Assembly: GCF_013911755.1 (NCBI RefSeq)
Contig: NZ_JACESP010000013.1
Span: 42,022-106,021 of the forward strand
Origin: Sphingosinicella sp.
Lineage (GTDB): Bacteria; Pseudomonadota; Alphaproteobacteria; Sphingomonadales; Sphingomonadaceae
Reading direction: 5' to 3'
Length of the DNA: 64,000 nt
The translations under genes and the position numbers were made by a program. Below the pieces are notes generated by a model. The model searched no databases. It saw nothing but the letters and a program-made list of their open reading frames with translations, and was not told the origin of the DNA. Positions 17,109 through 24,789 of the stretch are shown in pieces. Every line of letters begins with the position of its first letter. Positions within the stretch are counted from its first letter, which is position 1.

Positions 17109-18383
17109 TCAGAGCGCGGCGATTGTCGCCTGCGAGGCCGCCGGTTCGTTTACGGGGACCACTGCTGTCGGCACCGGTCCCGGCGGATCGATTTTGGCGA
17201 CGCGCTCGGTGACCTTCGCGCCGGGCTGCATCATCTGGAGGCCCTGGATCACGACCTTGTCGTCCGCCGACAGACCCGCGCGGATGCTGCGCAGGCTGCC
17301 GATCCGCGGACCGGGCGTGACCTCGCGTGCGGCGACGGTGCCATCCTTGGCGACGACGTACACCACCTTGCGTGCCTGATCGGTGCGGACGGCAGCATCG
17401 GGAACGAGCAGTGCCTGCGCAGGTGAACCGTCCGTCAGCCGCATGTTGCCGAACATGCCGGGGGTGAGGAAATAGTCCGGATTGGCGACGACGGCGCGGG
17501 CGCGGATCGTGCCGGACTGGGCGCTGATCCCGTTGTCGGTGAAATCGACATGCCCTTTCCAGGCGTAGCCGGTTTCGTCCTGCAGCCGGATCTGGACCTG
17601 CTGCGCCCCGCCCGCCTTCTGCCGCTCACGCTGCGCTTTCAGAAACAGCGCCTCCGAACTGTCGAAGGTGAAGTAGATCGGATCGAGCGCGTTGATCGTG
17701 GTGAGCAGCGTGCCGCCGCCGGTATCGGCGGTGGACACGATATTGCCCGCATCGACGCGGCGATCCGAAATGCGTCCCGTGACCGGCGCGCGAACCTTGG
17801 TGAACTGAACGTCGAGCGCACGGGCACCGACGCGGGCCTCGGCTGCCGCGAGCGAGGCGCGGGCGGCGCGGACACGGGCGGCGAGACGATCGAGATCGCT
17901 CTGGGATACCGCATCATCCGCACGCAAGCGGTTGGCACGTTCGAGATCGGCCTCTGCCAGCGCAACATCGCTGCGGGCCTGCGCGGCGCCCGCGCGGGCT
18001 TCGGCAAGCGCGGCGTTGAAGGGGCGCGGATCGATCGTGAAGAGAAGGTCTCCCTTCTTCACGATCGCGCCATCGGCGAAATGTACCGCGGTGACAGCAC
18101 CCGAGACGCGCGGCCGCACCTCGACGCTACTCGACGGTTCAAACCGGCCGACATGATCGTCCCACTCCGTCACATCGCGCACGAGCGGCGCGGCAACGGT
18201 GACGATGGGCGGCGCAGCAGCCGCGATCGCGGGGGATTCACGGTTGAGAATACCCACTGCCACCACCGCAATCACCGGCAGCGCCGCCGCGGAAAGGTGC
18301 TGCCAAAGCGGGCGATCGGTAAACCGCCGCCGCACGGGCGAAGCCGTCGCGGCGTCGGCTTCGATCTTGGTCATCATGTTCAT
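17109..18383 (-). CDS. RND efflux periplasmic adaptor (MexE-like, HlyD family)
   Basis: A 424-residue membrane fusion protein. A single N-terminal transmembrane anchor (LSAAALPVIAVVAVGIL, about 30-47) follows a cytoplasmic basic segment (VRRRFTDR). There is no lipobox, unlike the adaptor at 133-1140. Next come the first half-lipoyl part (VEVRPRVSGAVTAVHFADGAIVKKGDLLFTIDPRPF), a coiled-coil hairpin and the second half (QFTKVRAPVTGRISDRRVDAGNIV). Its start overlaps the small upstream gene by 4 bp (ATGA at 18380-18383). Confidence 0.93.
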   Translation of the reverse strand: MNMMTKIEADAATASPVRRRFTDRPLWQHLSAAALPVIAVVAVGILNRESPAIAAAAPPIVTVAAPLVRDVTEWDDHVGRFEPSSSVEVRPRVSGAVTAVHFADGAIVKKGDLLFTIDPRPFNAALAEARAGAAQARSDVALAEADLERANRLRADDAVSQSDLDRLAARVRAARASLAAAEARVGARALDVQFTKVRAPVTGRISDRRVDAGNIVSTADTGGGTLLTTINALDPIYFTFDSSEALFLKAQRERQKAGGAQQVQIRLQDETGYAWKGHVDFTDNGISAQSGTIRARAVVANPDYFLTPGMFGNMRLTDGSPAQALLVPDAAVRTDQARKVVYVVAKDGTVAAREVTPGPRIGSLRSIRAGLSADDKVVIQGLQMMQPGAKVTERVAKIDPPGPVPTAVVPVNEPAASQATIAAL

Positions 18384-18775
18384 CGGGAAATCCTTCGGTC
18401 GCGGCGCGCACGGGCGCTCGTGATGCTGCTCGCAAGCAGCGCATAGTGATCGTGGGTGAAACCGGCGCTGAGGAAGCCGCGGATCGCGGATTCAGCAATG
18501 TGATAGCCCTGATGCCACGTCAGCACGGCGATCCTGCGCAGGGCTTCGAGTTTGGAATCCGCGAGCTGCGGATTGGGCCGGCTTCCAAAGAGGGTGCCGA
18601 GCGCGACGGCGACGCGGCCGGGGGATTGCAGCGTCGAGAGGGAATCGCGCTCGGCGAGGGCCACCACAGACCATTCGAGAGCCGAAAAACGGGCGCTCGG
18701 ACGGTCGGCAGCGGGGGACGAGGATAAAGTGGGAATGGCGGCGCCCAGAACATCCGTGAAGGCGAGATAGGCCAT
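18380..18775 (-). CDS. Small hypothetical protein leading the efflux operon
   Basis: A 131-residue protein of no recognised family. The ATG at 18775 is preceded by AAGGAG at a good distance and gives MAYLAFTDVLGAAIPTLSS; longer readings upstream lack a start site. The sequence looks helical (FSALEWSVVALAERDSLSTL; KLEALRRIAVLTWHQGYHIAESAIRGFLSAGFTHDHYALL) with a basic C-terminus and no clear signal or membrane span. It is translationally coupled to the adaptor gene by an ATGA overlap, so it is part of the efflux operon. A regulatory or stress role is possible but unproven. Confidence 0.7.
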   Translation of the reverse strand: MAYLAFTDVLGAAIPTLSSSPAADRPSARFSALEWSVVALAERDSLSTLQSPGRVAVALGTLFGSRPNPQLADSKLEALRRIAVLTWHQGYHIAESAIRGFLSAGFTHDHYALLASSITSARARRDRRISR

Positions 18776-19011
18776 GGTGCAAGTCTCCTTGATCAAGGCG
18801 CAAGCGCCGTCGTTCGCCGGGCGTCTTGACCACAGCGCTGGGTTTGAATCGCGACCACACAGCAAAGCGACGCTCTGCCAGACGATCGTCAGCTAAGGAT
18901 TGCGGACTGAAATGGACGCCGGGGTCCGGAATCAGCCCTTGTGAATACCGCAGTGTCGCATCGGGTTGCCTTTCGATGCCGTGAGCCGCCGGGATGGCCG
19001 CTCAATTTCTG

Positions 19012-19048
19012 TACCTAGAGGTATATAAACCGCGCTGCGGTGCGTCAA
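19012..19048 (-). promoter_or_regulatory. Predicted efflux operon promoter with overlapping palindrome
   Basis: Reading leftwards, TTGACG (19043-19048) and TATACC (19020-19025) form a plausible -35/-10 pair with 17-bp spacing. The -10 overlaps a palindrome TACCT-AG-AGGTA (19012-19023) and the 9-mer GGTATATAA (19020-19028), which recurs before the TetR gene at 19715-19723. This suggests direct repression by that TetR protein. The rest of the 323-bp gap (18776-19098) shows no gene and no other strong signal; the leader from here to the first start is about 230 bp. Confidence 0.5.
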
Positions 19049-19098
19049 CAGCTTTTTGTACCGGTCGATAAAGATTTATTTCCGGTATGCGAAAGCTG

Positions 19099-19707
19099 CT
19101 ATTTCGAAGGCCACATCATCATGCTGGTTTCGATCATGCGTTCGAGATCGGCGCGCGTCGCGCCCGCCCCGGCCTGCACGGCCATGCCCTGTAGAAGCGC
19201 GTAGAGAAAACTGGTCAGCCCCTCCACATCCACGCTTTCGGGGAGATCGCCTTCCGTCTTCGCGCGCTCGAAGCGTTCGACGAGCGCGCGCCGCGCGACC
19301 TTGCCGCGTTCAACCACCTCGAGCCGGATGCACTCTGCCTCCGCCCCGCACGCAACCGCGCTGATCACGCCGAGGCAGCCGTGCGGCTCGCAGTTGCTTG
19401 TCTGATTCTCCATGCTGCCGTGCAGCAAATGTTCGGCGACCCCGCGGGCGGTCGGCTGCGCTAGCGACTTGCCGACATAGGCAAGCTTCTCGGTCTCGTA
19501 GAGGTCGAGCGCCTTGCGAAACAGCGCCTCCTTGTTGCCAAATGCCGCATAGAGGCTGGGGCGCGTGATCCCCATCGCCTCGGTGAGGTCGCTCAGCGAC
19601 GCGCCTTCGTAGCCCTTGCTCCAAAACACGCGAAGCGCGGCGGCAAGCGCCGTATCCACGCAAAACTCGCGCGGACGTCCTTTCACCGGAGCAGTGACCG
19701 TTTCCAT
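19099..19707 (-). CDS. TetR/AcrR-family regulator of the efflux operon (predicted)
   Basis: A 202-residue regulator. The N-terminal HTH reads ALAAALRVFWSKGYEGASLSDLTEAMGITRPSLYAAFGNKEALF (about 19-63), and the ligand domain contains GCLGVISAVACG, a motif common in the branch related to AcrR/NemR-like repressors, with several cysteines (C16, C105, C111, C117, C123). A thiol-reactive inducer is therefore possible. It lies upstream of, and in the same direction as, the efflux genes, and its promoter shares GGTATATAA with theirs. No strong ribosome site is seen at the ATG. Confidence 0.9.
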   Translation of the reverse strand: METVTAPVKGRPREFCVDTALAAALRVFWSKGYEGASLSDLTEAMGITRPSLYAAFGNKEALFRKALDLYETEKLAYVGKSLAQPTARGVAEHLLHGSMENQTSNCEPHGCLGVISAVACGAEAECIRLEVVERGKVARRALVERFERAKTEGDLPESVDVEGLTSFLYALLQGMAVQAGAGATRADLERMIETSMMMWPSK

Positions 19708-19713
19708 AACGAG

Positions 19714-19731
19714 CGGTATATAATCAAACCG
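19714..19731. promoter_or_regulatory. Inverted repeat before efflux tetR
   Basis: CGGT-N10-ACCG (19714-19731) lies 7 bp before the tetR start and contains GGTATATAA, the same 9-mer found at the efflux promoter. It is a candidate autoregulatory operator overlapping the -10 region. Confidence 0.45.
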
Positions 19732-19772
19732 TCACGGAATACAATCGTCTCGTGTCGGTGACGGAAGGAATC

Positions 19773-20237
19773 TCATTCCAGATTTTGCTGCAGACGGTTC
19801 AGAAGCCCGATCAGACGCCTGAAATCCGGAGCCGAGAAACCGCGAATCAGGCGCCGGTAGAGCGGTGCCGTCACGGCGCGCGCCGCCTTCAGCTTTTCGC
19901 GGCCCAAGGGCTTCATCGCCAGCGTCGTCACGCGGCCGTCCGTGGGGGACGGCCGCGTCTCGATAAGCCCGGCCTTCTCCATCCGCTCTGCGACGCGCAT
20001 CAGCGTGGAGACGTTGATGACGGCAAGCTTCGCGACCTGGCCGATCGACTGGGGTTCCGCCTCCCCCAGAATCATGAGGACGCGCCATGTCGGGATGTCG
20101 ATACCGATGGTGCGCAGTTCCGCTTCGATGATGACGTTGTAACGGCTGACCGTGCGATTCAGCAGGTAGAACGGATAGTTATCCACGCAGAAGTCATCCG
20201 ATCCCGGATCCCCCAGGGCACGCAAATCCTCGGCCAC
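19773..20237 (-). CDS. MarR-family regulator (left flank of catabolic cluster)
   Basis: A 154-residue winged-helix regulator. From the GTG at 20237 (AAGGAG 6 bp upstream) it has exactly the length of the second MarR gene at 30430-30894 and aligns with it: YPFYLLNRTVSRYNVIIEAELRTIGIDIPTWRVLMIL against WPFYWLTRFTGRYLHEMEIAL. An ATG 24 codons upstream would place a perfect palindrome (20268-20283) inside the coding region, so the GTG is preferred. The wing is ETRPSPTDGRVTTLAMKPLG. It diverges from the cyclase gene and probably represses it until an aromatic acid or its CoA ester binds. Confidence 0.9.
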   Translation of the reverse strand: MAEDLRALGDPGSDDFCVDNYPFYLLNRTVSRYNVIIEAELRTIGIDIPTWRVLMILGEAEPQSIGQVAKLAVINVSTLMRVAERMEKAGLIETRPSPTDGRVTTLAMKPLGREKLKAARAVTAPLYRRLIRGFSAPDFRRLIGLLNRLQQNLE

Positions 20238-20267
20238 TTCAAGCTCCTTCGACACGCCATCGAATTT

Positions 20268-20283
20268 ACTTGCATATGCAAGT
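20268..20283. promoter_or_regulatory. MarR-type operator in the marR/cyclase intergenic region
   Basis: ACTTGCATATGCAAGT is a perfect 16-bp palindrome midway between the divergent starts at 20237 and 20327. The same ACTTG-N6-CAAGT pattern recurs at 24732-24747 within the cluster. Confidence 0.65.
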
Positions 20284-20326
20284 TTATCGAAGCATAGTTC
20301 GGGCTTCATGATCTGGAGGAGGGATT

Positions 20327-21106
20327 ATGTCCAGCGCGCCGATTCTTACTGGGCTTGCACACGCGTTGTCGCGCGGAGACGTGCGGGTCGTCGATCTGAC
20401 CCAGACGCTGTCGGAAGATACGCCGCTGCTGGTTCTGCCGGAGCCGTTCGGACAGACGGCGGCGTTCTCGCGGCAGGAAATCTCGCGTTATGACGAGCGC
20501 GGCGTCGCATGGCACTGGAACAATTTCACCGTGGGCGAGCACACCGGCACGCATTTCGATGCGCCCGTCCACTGGGTGAGTGGCCGCGATCTGCCGGACA
20601 ATACGGTGGATGCCGTTCCGGCCGCGAATTTCGTAGCGCCCGTGGTGGTTCTGGATTTCTCCCGCGAATGTGCGGCCGACCCGGATTTCCTGCTGACCGC
20701 CGCGCACGTGAAGGACTGGGAAGCCGCGAACGGCCCGATCCCCGCGGGAAGCTGGGTTCTGTTCCGCACCGACTGGTCCAAGCGCGACGTCGATGCCTAC
20801 ACCAATCGCCGCGAAGACGGCGCGCACACGCCCGGCCCGGCGACGGACGCGATCGAATATCTGATCGCGCGCGACATCCTCGGCTTCGGCGTGGAGACGA
20901 TCGGCACCGATGCCGGGCAGGCCCATCTGCTGACGCCCGCCTACCCGGCGCACACGCTGCTGCACGGCGCCGGACGCTATGGCCTGCAGTGCCTGCAGAA
21001 TCTCGATCAGCTCCCCGCGACGGGCGCGGTGCTGATCTGCCCGCCGCTGAAGATTCGCGGCGGATCGGGAAGCCCGCTGCGCGTTCTCGCCCTCGTCGAG
21101 GCGTAA
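20327..21106 (+). CDS. Cyclase-family metal-dependent hydrolase (candidate isatin hydrolase)
   Basis: A 259-residue protein of the cyclase/kynurenine-formamidase-like fold. The metal-binding signature HxGTHxDxPxH is intact as H72-T-G-T-H76-F-D78-A-P-V-H82. VFRTDW-type (WVLFRTDWSKR) and GVETIGTDAGQAH segments, typical of bacterial members, follow. Family members open cyclic amides, including isatin to isatinate. As the first gene after the MarR operator, ahead of an oxoacid oxidoreductase pair, isatin hydrolysis fits the proposed pathway. The specific substrate is inference. GGAGGAGGG precedes the ATG. Confidence 0.85.
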   Translation: MSSAPILTGLAHALSRGDVRVVDLTQTLSEDTPLLVLPEPFGQTAAFSRQEISRYDERGVAWHWNNFTVGEHTGTHFDAPVHWVSGRDLPDNTVDAVPAANFVAPVVVLDFSRECAADPDFLLTAAHVKDWEAANGPIPAGSWVLFRTDWSKRDVDAYTNRREDGAHTPGPATDAIEYLIARDILGFGVETIGTDAGQAHLLTPAYPAHTLLHGAGRYGLQCLQNLDQLPATGAVLICPPLKIRGGSGSPLRVLALVEA

Positions 21107-21109
21107 CCG

Positions 21110-23239
21110 GTGGCCGAGCGTTCGTTCGTTGCCGAAGCCCGGAAGCTGACAGCCGGAGCCGGTGAGACATTCACCGGCGAAGGCATTCTCGCCGTGACGA
21201 AGGCGCTGCTGCAATCAGGCGTGGCTTACGTAGGCGGCTATCAGGGATCGCCGATCAGCCACCTGATGGACGTGTTCGCGGATGCGAGCGATCTCCTCGA
21301 AAGTCTCGACGTGCACTTCGAGGCGAGCGCCTCTGAAGCGAGCGCCGCCGCCATGCTCGCGGCCTCGGTCAATTATCCGCTGCGCGGTGCGGTCGTCTGG
21401 AAGTCGGTGGTCGGCACGAACGTCGCGTCGGACGCGCTTTCAAACGTCGCGTCGGGCGGCGTGACGGGCGGCGCACTCGTCATCGTCGGCGAAGACTATG
21501 GCGAGGGTTCCTCGATCATGCAGGAACGCACGCACGCCTTCGCGATGAAGTCGCAGATCTGGCTGCTCGATCCGCGTCCCAACCTGCCGAGCATCGTGGC
21601 GGCCGTGGAACAAGGCTTCGCGCTTTCCGAAGCTTCCAATACGCCGGTGATGCTGCAGCTGCGCGTGCGATCGTGCCACATGACGGGGTCATTCATAGCG
21701 AAGGACAACGTGCGGCCGACACTGACGGTCGCCCAGGCCGCCGCCGCGCCGCAGCGCGATACCACCCGCATCGTCCTGCCGCCTGCGAACTTCCTGCACG
21801 AGGTGGAGAAGATCGAGAAGCGCTGGCCGGCGGGCATCGCCTATGTGCGCGACCACAATCTGAACGAACGGTTCGGTCCGGACGAGGCACACGGCATCGG
21901 CATCATCGTGCAGGGTGGGCTCTACAACAATTTGAACCGCGCGATGGAACTCTCCGGCCTTTCGAATGAATTCGGCGACAGCGCGCTACCGATATATTGC
22001 CTGAACGTCACCTATCCGCTGATCCCCGACGAGGTGAGCGCGTTTTGTGCGAACAAGCGCGCGGTGCTGGTGGTGGAGGAAGGCCAGCCCGAATTCATCG
22101 AGCATGAACTGAACACGCTTGTGCGCCGCGCCGGTCTCGATTGCCGCATCATCGGCAAGGACATACTGCCGCGCGCCGGGGAATATAGCGCGCAGGTGAT
22201 CCGCAAGGGGCTTTCCGACTTCCTGCACGCATGGGCGCCCGAAATCGCGCCGGCGAAAGCGACGGAAGACCCCCTGCCCGCGCCGGTCGCGCGGCAGATC
22301 CCGCCGCGCCCGGCGGGCTTCTGCACGGGCTGCCCGGAACGGCCGGTGTTCACGGCGATGAAGCTGCTCGAACGCGAGCTTGGCCCGGCGCACGTTTCGG
22401 CCGACATCGGCTGCCACCTGTTTTCGATCCTGCCGCCCTTCAACATCGGCAACACGACGATGGGCTACGGCCTCGGCACGGCGGGCGCGTCCGCATTCAA
22501 GCCGAAGGGGAAACGCGCGATCGCGGTGATGGGCGACGGCGGCTTCTGGCACAACGGCCTCACCTCCGGCATCGGCAACGCGGTGTTCAACAAGGACGAC
22601 ACCGTCACCATCGTGATCGACAACGGCTATTCGGCGGCAACCGGCGGCCAGGATATTCCCTCCTCCCGCGCCGACAACAAACGGCGGGTGACGCGCAATC
22701 CGATCGAGCGTGCCATTCGCGGCGTCGGCGGCGCGTGGGTGCGCACGATCGAACGCACCTACGACATCAAGCAGGTGCGCGACACGCTGCGCGAGGCGCT
22801 GACCGCGCCCGACAAAGGCCCCAAGGTCATCATCGCGCAGTCGGAATGTATGCTGAACCGACAGCGGCGCGAGAAGCCGCTGATGCGCAAGGCGGAGAAG
22901 GACGGCAAGCGCGTCGTGCGCGAGCGCTTCGGCGTCGATAGTGATACGTGCACCGGCGACCATAGCTGCATCCGGCTTTCGGGTTGCCCTTCGCTTTCGA
23001 TCAAGCCCAATCCCGATCCGCTGCGGCGAGACCCGGTGGCGCACGTGGAAAACAGCTGCGTCGGCTGCGGCCTGTGCGGCGAGGTGAGCCACGCGGCGGT
23101 GCTGTGCCCGAGCTTCTACCGCGCCAGCATCGTTTCCAATCCGGGCCGCGTTGAGCGCGCGTGGATGAAGGTCCGCCAAGCCATTATCAGGCGCCTTCAG
23201 CAGCGCGACAACCGCGCACGCCTGGCCCGGGCGTTCTGA
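21110..23239 (+). CDS. iorA: Indolepyruvate ferredoxin oxidoreductase-type alpha subunit (2-oxoacid:acceptor, TPP and Fe-S)
   Basis: A 709-residue thiamine-diphosphate enzyme. The N-terminal pyrimidine-binding domain has GEGILAVTKALLQSGVAYVGGYQGSPIS. A central TPP pocket follows with FCTGCPERPVF and GDGGFWHNGLTSGIGNAVFNKDD...IDNGYSAATGG. The C-terminal Fe-S region is rich in cysteine (CTGDHSC, CPS, SCVGCGLCGE, LCPS). It starts with GTG 4 bp after the cyclase stop. IOR enzymes oxidatively decarboxylate aryl 2-oxoacids to aryl-CoA. Isatinate is an aryl glyoxylate, so conversion to anthraniloyl-CoA or anthranilate would fit the neighbours. True indolepyruvate specificity is the alternative. Confidence 0.88.
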   Translation: MAERSFVAEARKLTAGAGETFTGEGILAVTKALLQSGVAYVGGYQGSPISHLMDVFADASDLLESLDVHFEASASEASAAAMLAASVNYPLRGAVVWKSVVGTNVASDALSNVASGGVTGGALVIVGEDYGEGSSIMQERTHAFAMKSQIWLLDPRPNLPSIVAAVEQGFALSEASNTPVMLQLRVRSCHMTGSFIAKDNVRPTLTVAQAAAAPQRDTTRIVLPPANFLHEVEKIEKRWPAGIAYVRDHNLNERFGPDEAHGIGIIVQGGLYNNLNRAMELSGLSNEFGDSALPIYCLNVTYPLIPDEVSAFCANKRAVLVVEEGQPEFIEHELNTLVRRAGLDCRIIGKDILPRAGEYSAQVIRKGLSDFLHAWAPEIAPAKATEDPLPAPVARQIPPRPAGFCTGCPERPVFTAMKLLERELGPAHVSADIGCHLFSILPPFNIGNTTMGYGLGTAGASAFKPKGKRAIAVMGDGGFWHNGLTSGIGNAVFNKDDTVTIVIDNGYSAATGGQDIPSSRADNKRRVTRNPIERAIRGVGGAWVRTIERTYDIKQVRDTLREALTAPDKGPKVIIAQSECMLNRQRREKPLMRKAEKDGKRVVRERFGVDSDTCTGDHSCIRLSGCPSLSIKPNPDPLRRDPVAHVENSCVGCGLCGEVSHAAVLCPSFYRASIVSNPGRVERAWMKVRQAIIRRLQQRDNRARLARAF

Positions 23240-23241
23240 CC

Positions 23242-24696
23242 ATGCAGCAGAACCGTTTCAGCATCGCGATCCTCGCGCTCGGCGGACAGGGCGGCGGCGT
23301 GCTTGCCGACTGGATACAGCACATCGCGCGTGAAAGCGGCTGGCTGGCGCAGGGGACCTCGGTTCCGGGCGTCGCGCAGCGGACCGGATCGACGGTCTAT
23401 TACGTCGAACTTGCGAAGCCCGATGCGGGTGGGCGCACGCCGATCATGGCGCAAATGCCGATGCCGGGCGACGTGGACATCGTGATCGCATCCGAACTCA
23501 TGGAAACCGGCCGGGCGCTGCTGCGCGGCTTTTCCACGGCAGGCCGCACCACGCTGATCGGATCGACGCACCGTATCTACGCCATTTCAGAAAAGGCGGC
23601 GATGAGCGACGGGCGCGGCAACGGCGAGGCGATCATCGCAGCCGCCGGCCAGCGTTCGAAACGTTTCATCGGCTTCGATATGGAAGCCGCGGCCGACGGC
23701 ACGAACAGCGTGATCAGCGCCGTGATGTTCGGCGCCCTTGCGGCAAGCGGGGCGCTGCCTTTCGCGCGCGATCTGTTCGAGAAGGCCATTCGTGACAGCG
23801 GCATCGCCGTTGCGACCAATCTCGCCGGATTCGATGCTGGATGGCAAGCCGCTGAGGGCGTTGTCGCGATGCCTGCGGAGGAAAGCCACCCGGTTCCGCA
23901 GGCAACCACGCCTGCCGGCAGGGCGCTGGAAGCGCGCGCACGCGCGGGCCTGCCCGAAGCCGCAATTCCAAATGCACTGCACGGCATTCAGCGGCTGATG
24001 GATTATCAGGACGCCGCCTACGCCGGGCTTTTCCTCGATCGCCTGGAAAGCGTTGCCGTGCGCGACCAGAGCCCCTTCACGCTCACCGCCGAAACCGCGC
24101 GCCACCTCGCGCTCTGGATGAGCTACGAGGATTCGATCCGCGTGGCTGACCTGAAGACACGCGACACGCGAATCGCGCGCGTGCGGGGCGAGGTGAAGGC
24201 TTCGGACGCACAGCTTCTGACGATCACCGAATTCATGCACCCCCGGCTTCGCGAAATTTGCGAGATTCTGCCCGCCCGTCTCGGCCGCGCCATTCTTGAA
24301 AGTGAATTCCTTACCCGTCGCATCTCCGGCTTTTTCACGAGCGGCAGGCACGTGGAAACGACAAGCCTGCACTGGTTTTTCCTGCTGAGGACACTTGCCG
24401 GGCTGCGCAGATGGCGACCGAAATCGCTGCGCTTTGCCCACGAACAAGCCCGGATCGAAACATGGCTCGAGCGGGTGGGGACCGCGGCAGCAAGCGATGT
24501 CGCGCTTGCGATCGAACTCGTGCGCTGCCAGCGGCTGGTCAAAGGCTACGGCGACACGTTCGACCGCGGGCTCAACAATTTCGAGCGGATCATGGCGGCG
24601 CTGCCGCGTTCGGCCGAAGAGGTGAGTCGCTTGTGCGCGGCCGCGCTCGCAGATGAAGGCGGCAAAGCGCTCGACGAAGCACTGAAAGCCGCCTGA
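23242..24696 (+). CDS. iorB: Indolepyruvate ferredoxin oxidoreductase-type beta subunit (IorB-like)
   Basis: A 484-residue partner of the preceding subunit, starting 2 bp after its stop. The N-terminal gamma-type domain has ALGGQGGGVLADWIQHIARESGWLAQGTSVPGVAQRTGSTVYYVE, the GGQGG motif typical of CoA-site subunits. The second half, about 280 residues, is a helical C-terminal extension as found in the long aerobic IorB proteins. An in-frame ATG farther upstream would lie inside iorA and is rejected. Together the two genes form the oxoacid oxidoreductase of the cluster; a ferredoxin or other acceptor is not encoded here. Confidence 0.87.
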   Translation: MQQNRFSIAILALGGQGGGVLADWIQHIARESGWLAQGTSVPGVAQRTGSTVYYVELAKPDAGGRTPIMAQMPMPGDVDIVIASELMETGRALLRGFSTAGRTTLIGSTHRIYAISEKAAMSDGRGNGEAIIAAAGQRSKRFIGFDMEAAADGTNSVISAVMFGALAASGALPFARDLFEKAIRDSGIAVATNLAGFDAGWQAAEGVVAMPAEESHPVPQATTPAGRALEARARAGLPEAAIPNALHGIQRLMDYQDAAYAGLFLDRLESVAVRDQSPFTLTAETARHLALWMSYEDSIRVADLKTRDTRIARVRGEVKASDAQLLTITEFMHPRLREICEILPARLGRAILESEFLTRRISGFFTSGRHVETTSLHWFFLLRTLAGLRRWRPKSLRFAHEQARIETWLERVGTAAASDVALAIELVRCQRLVKGYGDTFDRGLNNFERIMAALPRSAEEVSRLCAAALADEGGKALDEALKAA

Positions 24697-24731
24697 AATC
24701 TCGGGCTGCACGTGCAGCGTCACGATATAAT

Positions 24732-24747
24732 ACTTGATTATTCAAGT
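24732..24747. promoter_or_regulatory. Second MarR-type operator (before CoA ligase)
   Basis: ACTTGATTATTCAAGT has perfect 6-bp arms (ACTTGA/TCAAGT) and the same ACTTG-N6-CAAGT layout as 20268-20283. It sits in the 93-bp iorB-ligase gap and marks an internal promoter for the second half of the cluster. Confidence 0.63.
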
Positions 24748-24789
24748 TTTCGGGGTAACCTTGTTGCACTTGGGAGAGGAGTTCATACC

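Noticed and set aside
20238-20309. ATG-extended N-terminus of the left MarR
   Set aside because: It places a perfect palindrome inside the gene, lacks a ribosome site, and exceeds the paralogue by exactly this extension.
24754-24759. Single GGGTAA (TTACCC reversed) before the CoA ligase
   Set aside because: It has no partner at 20-22 bp, so it does not meet the pair rule used for the TTACCC boxes.
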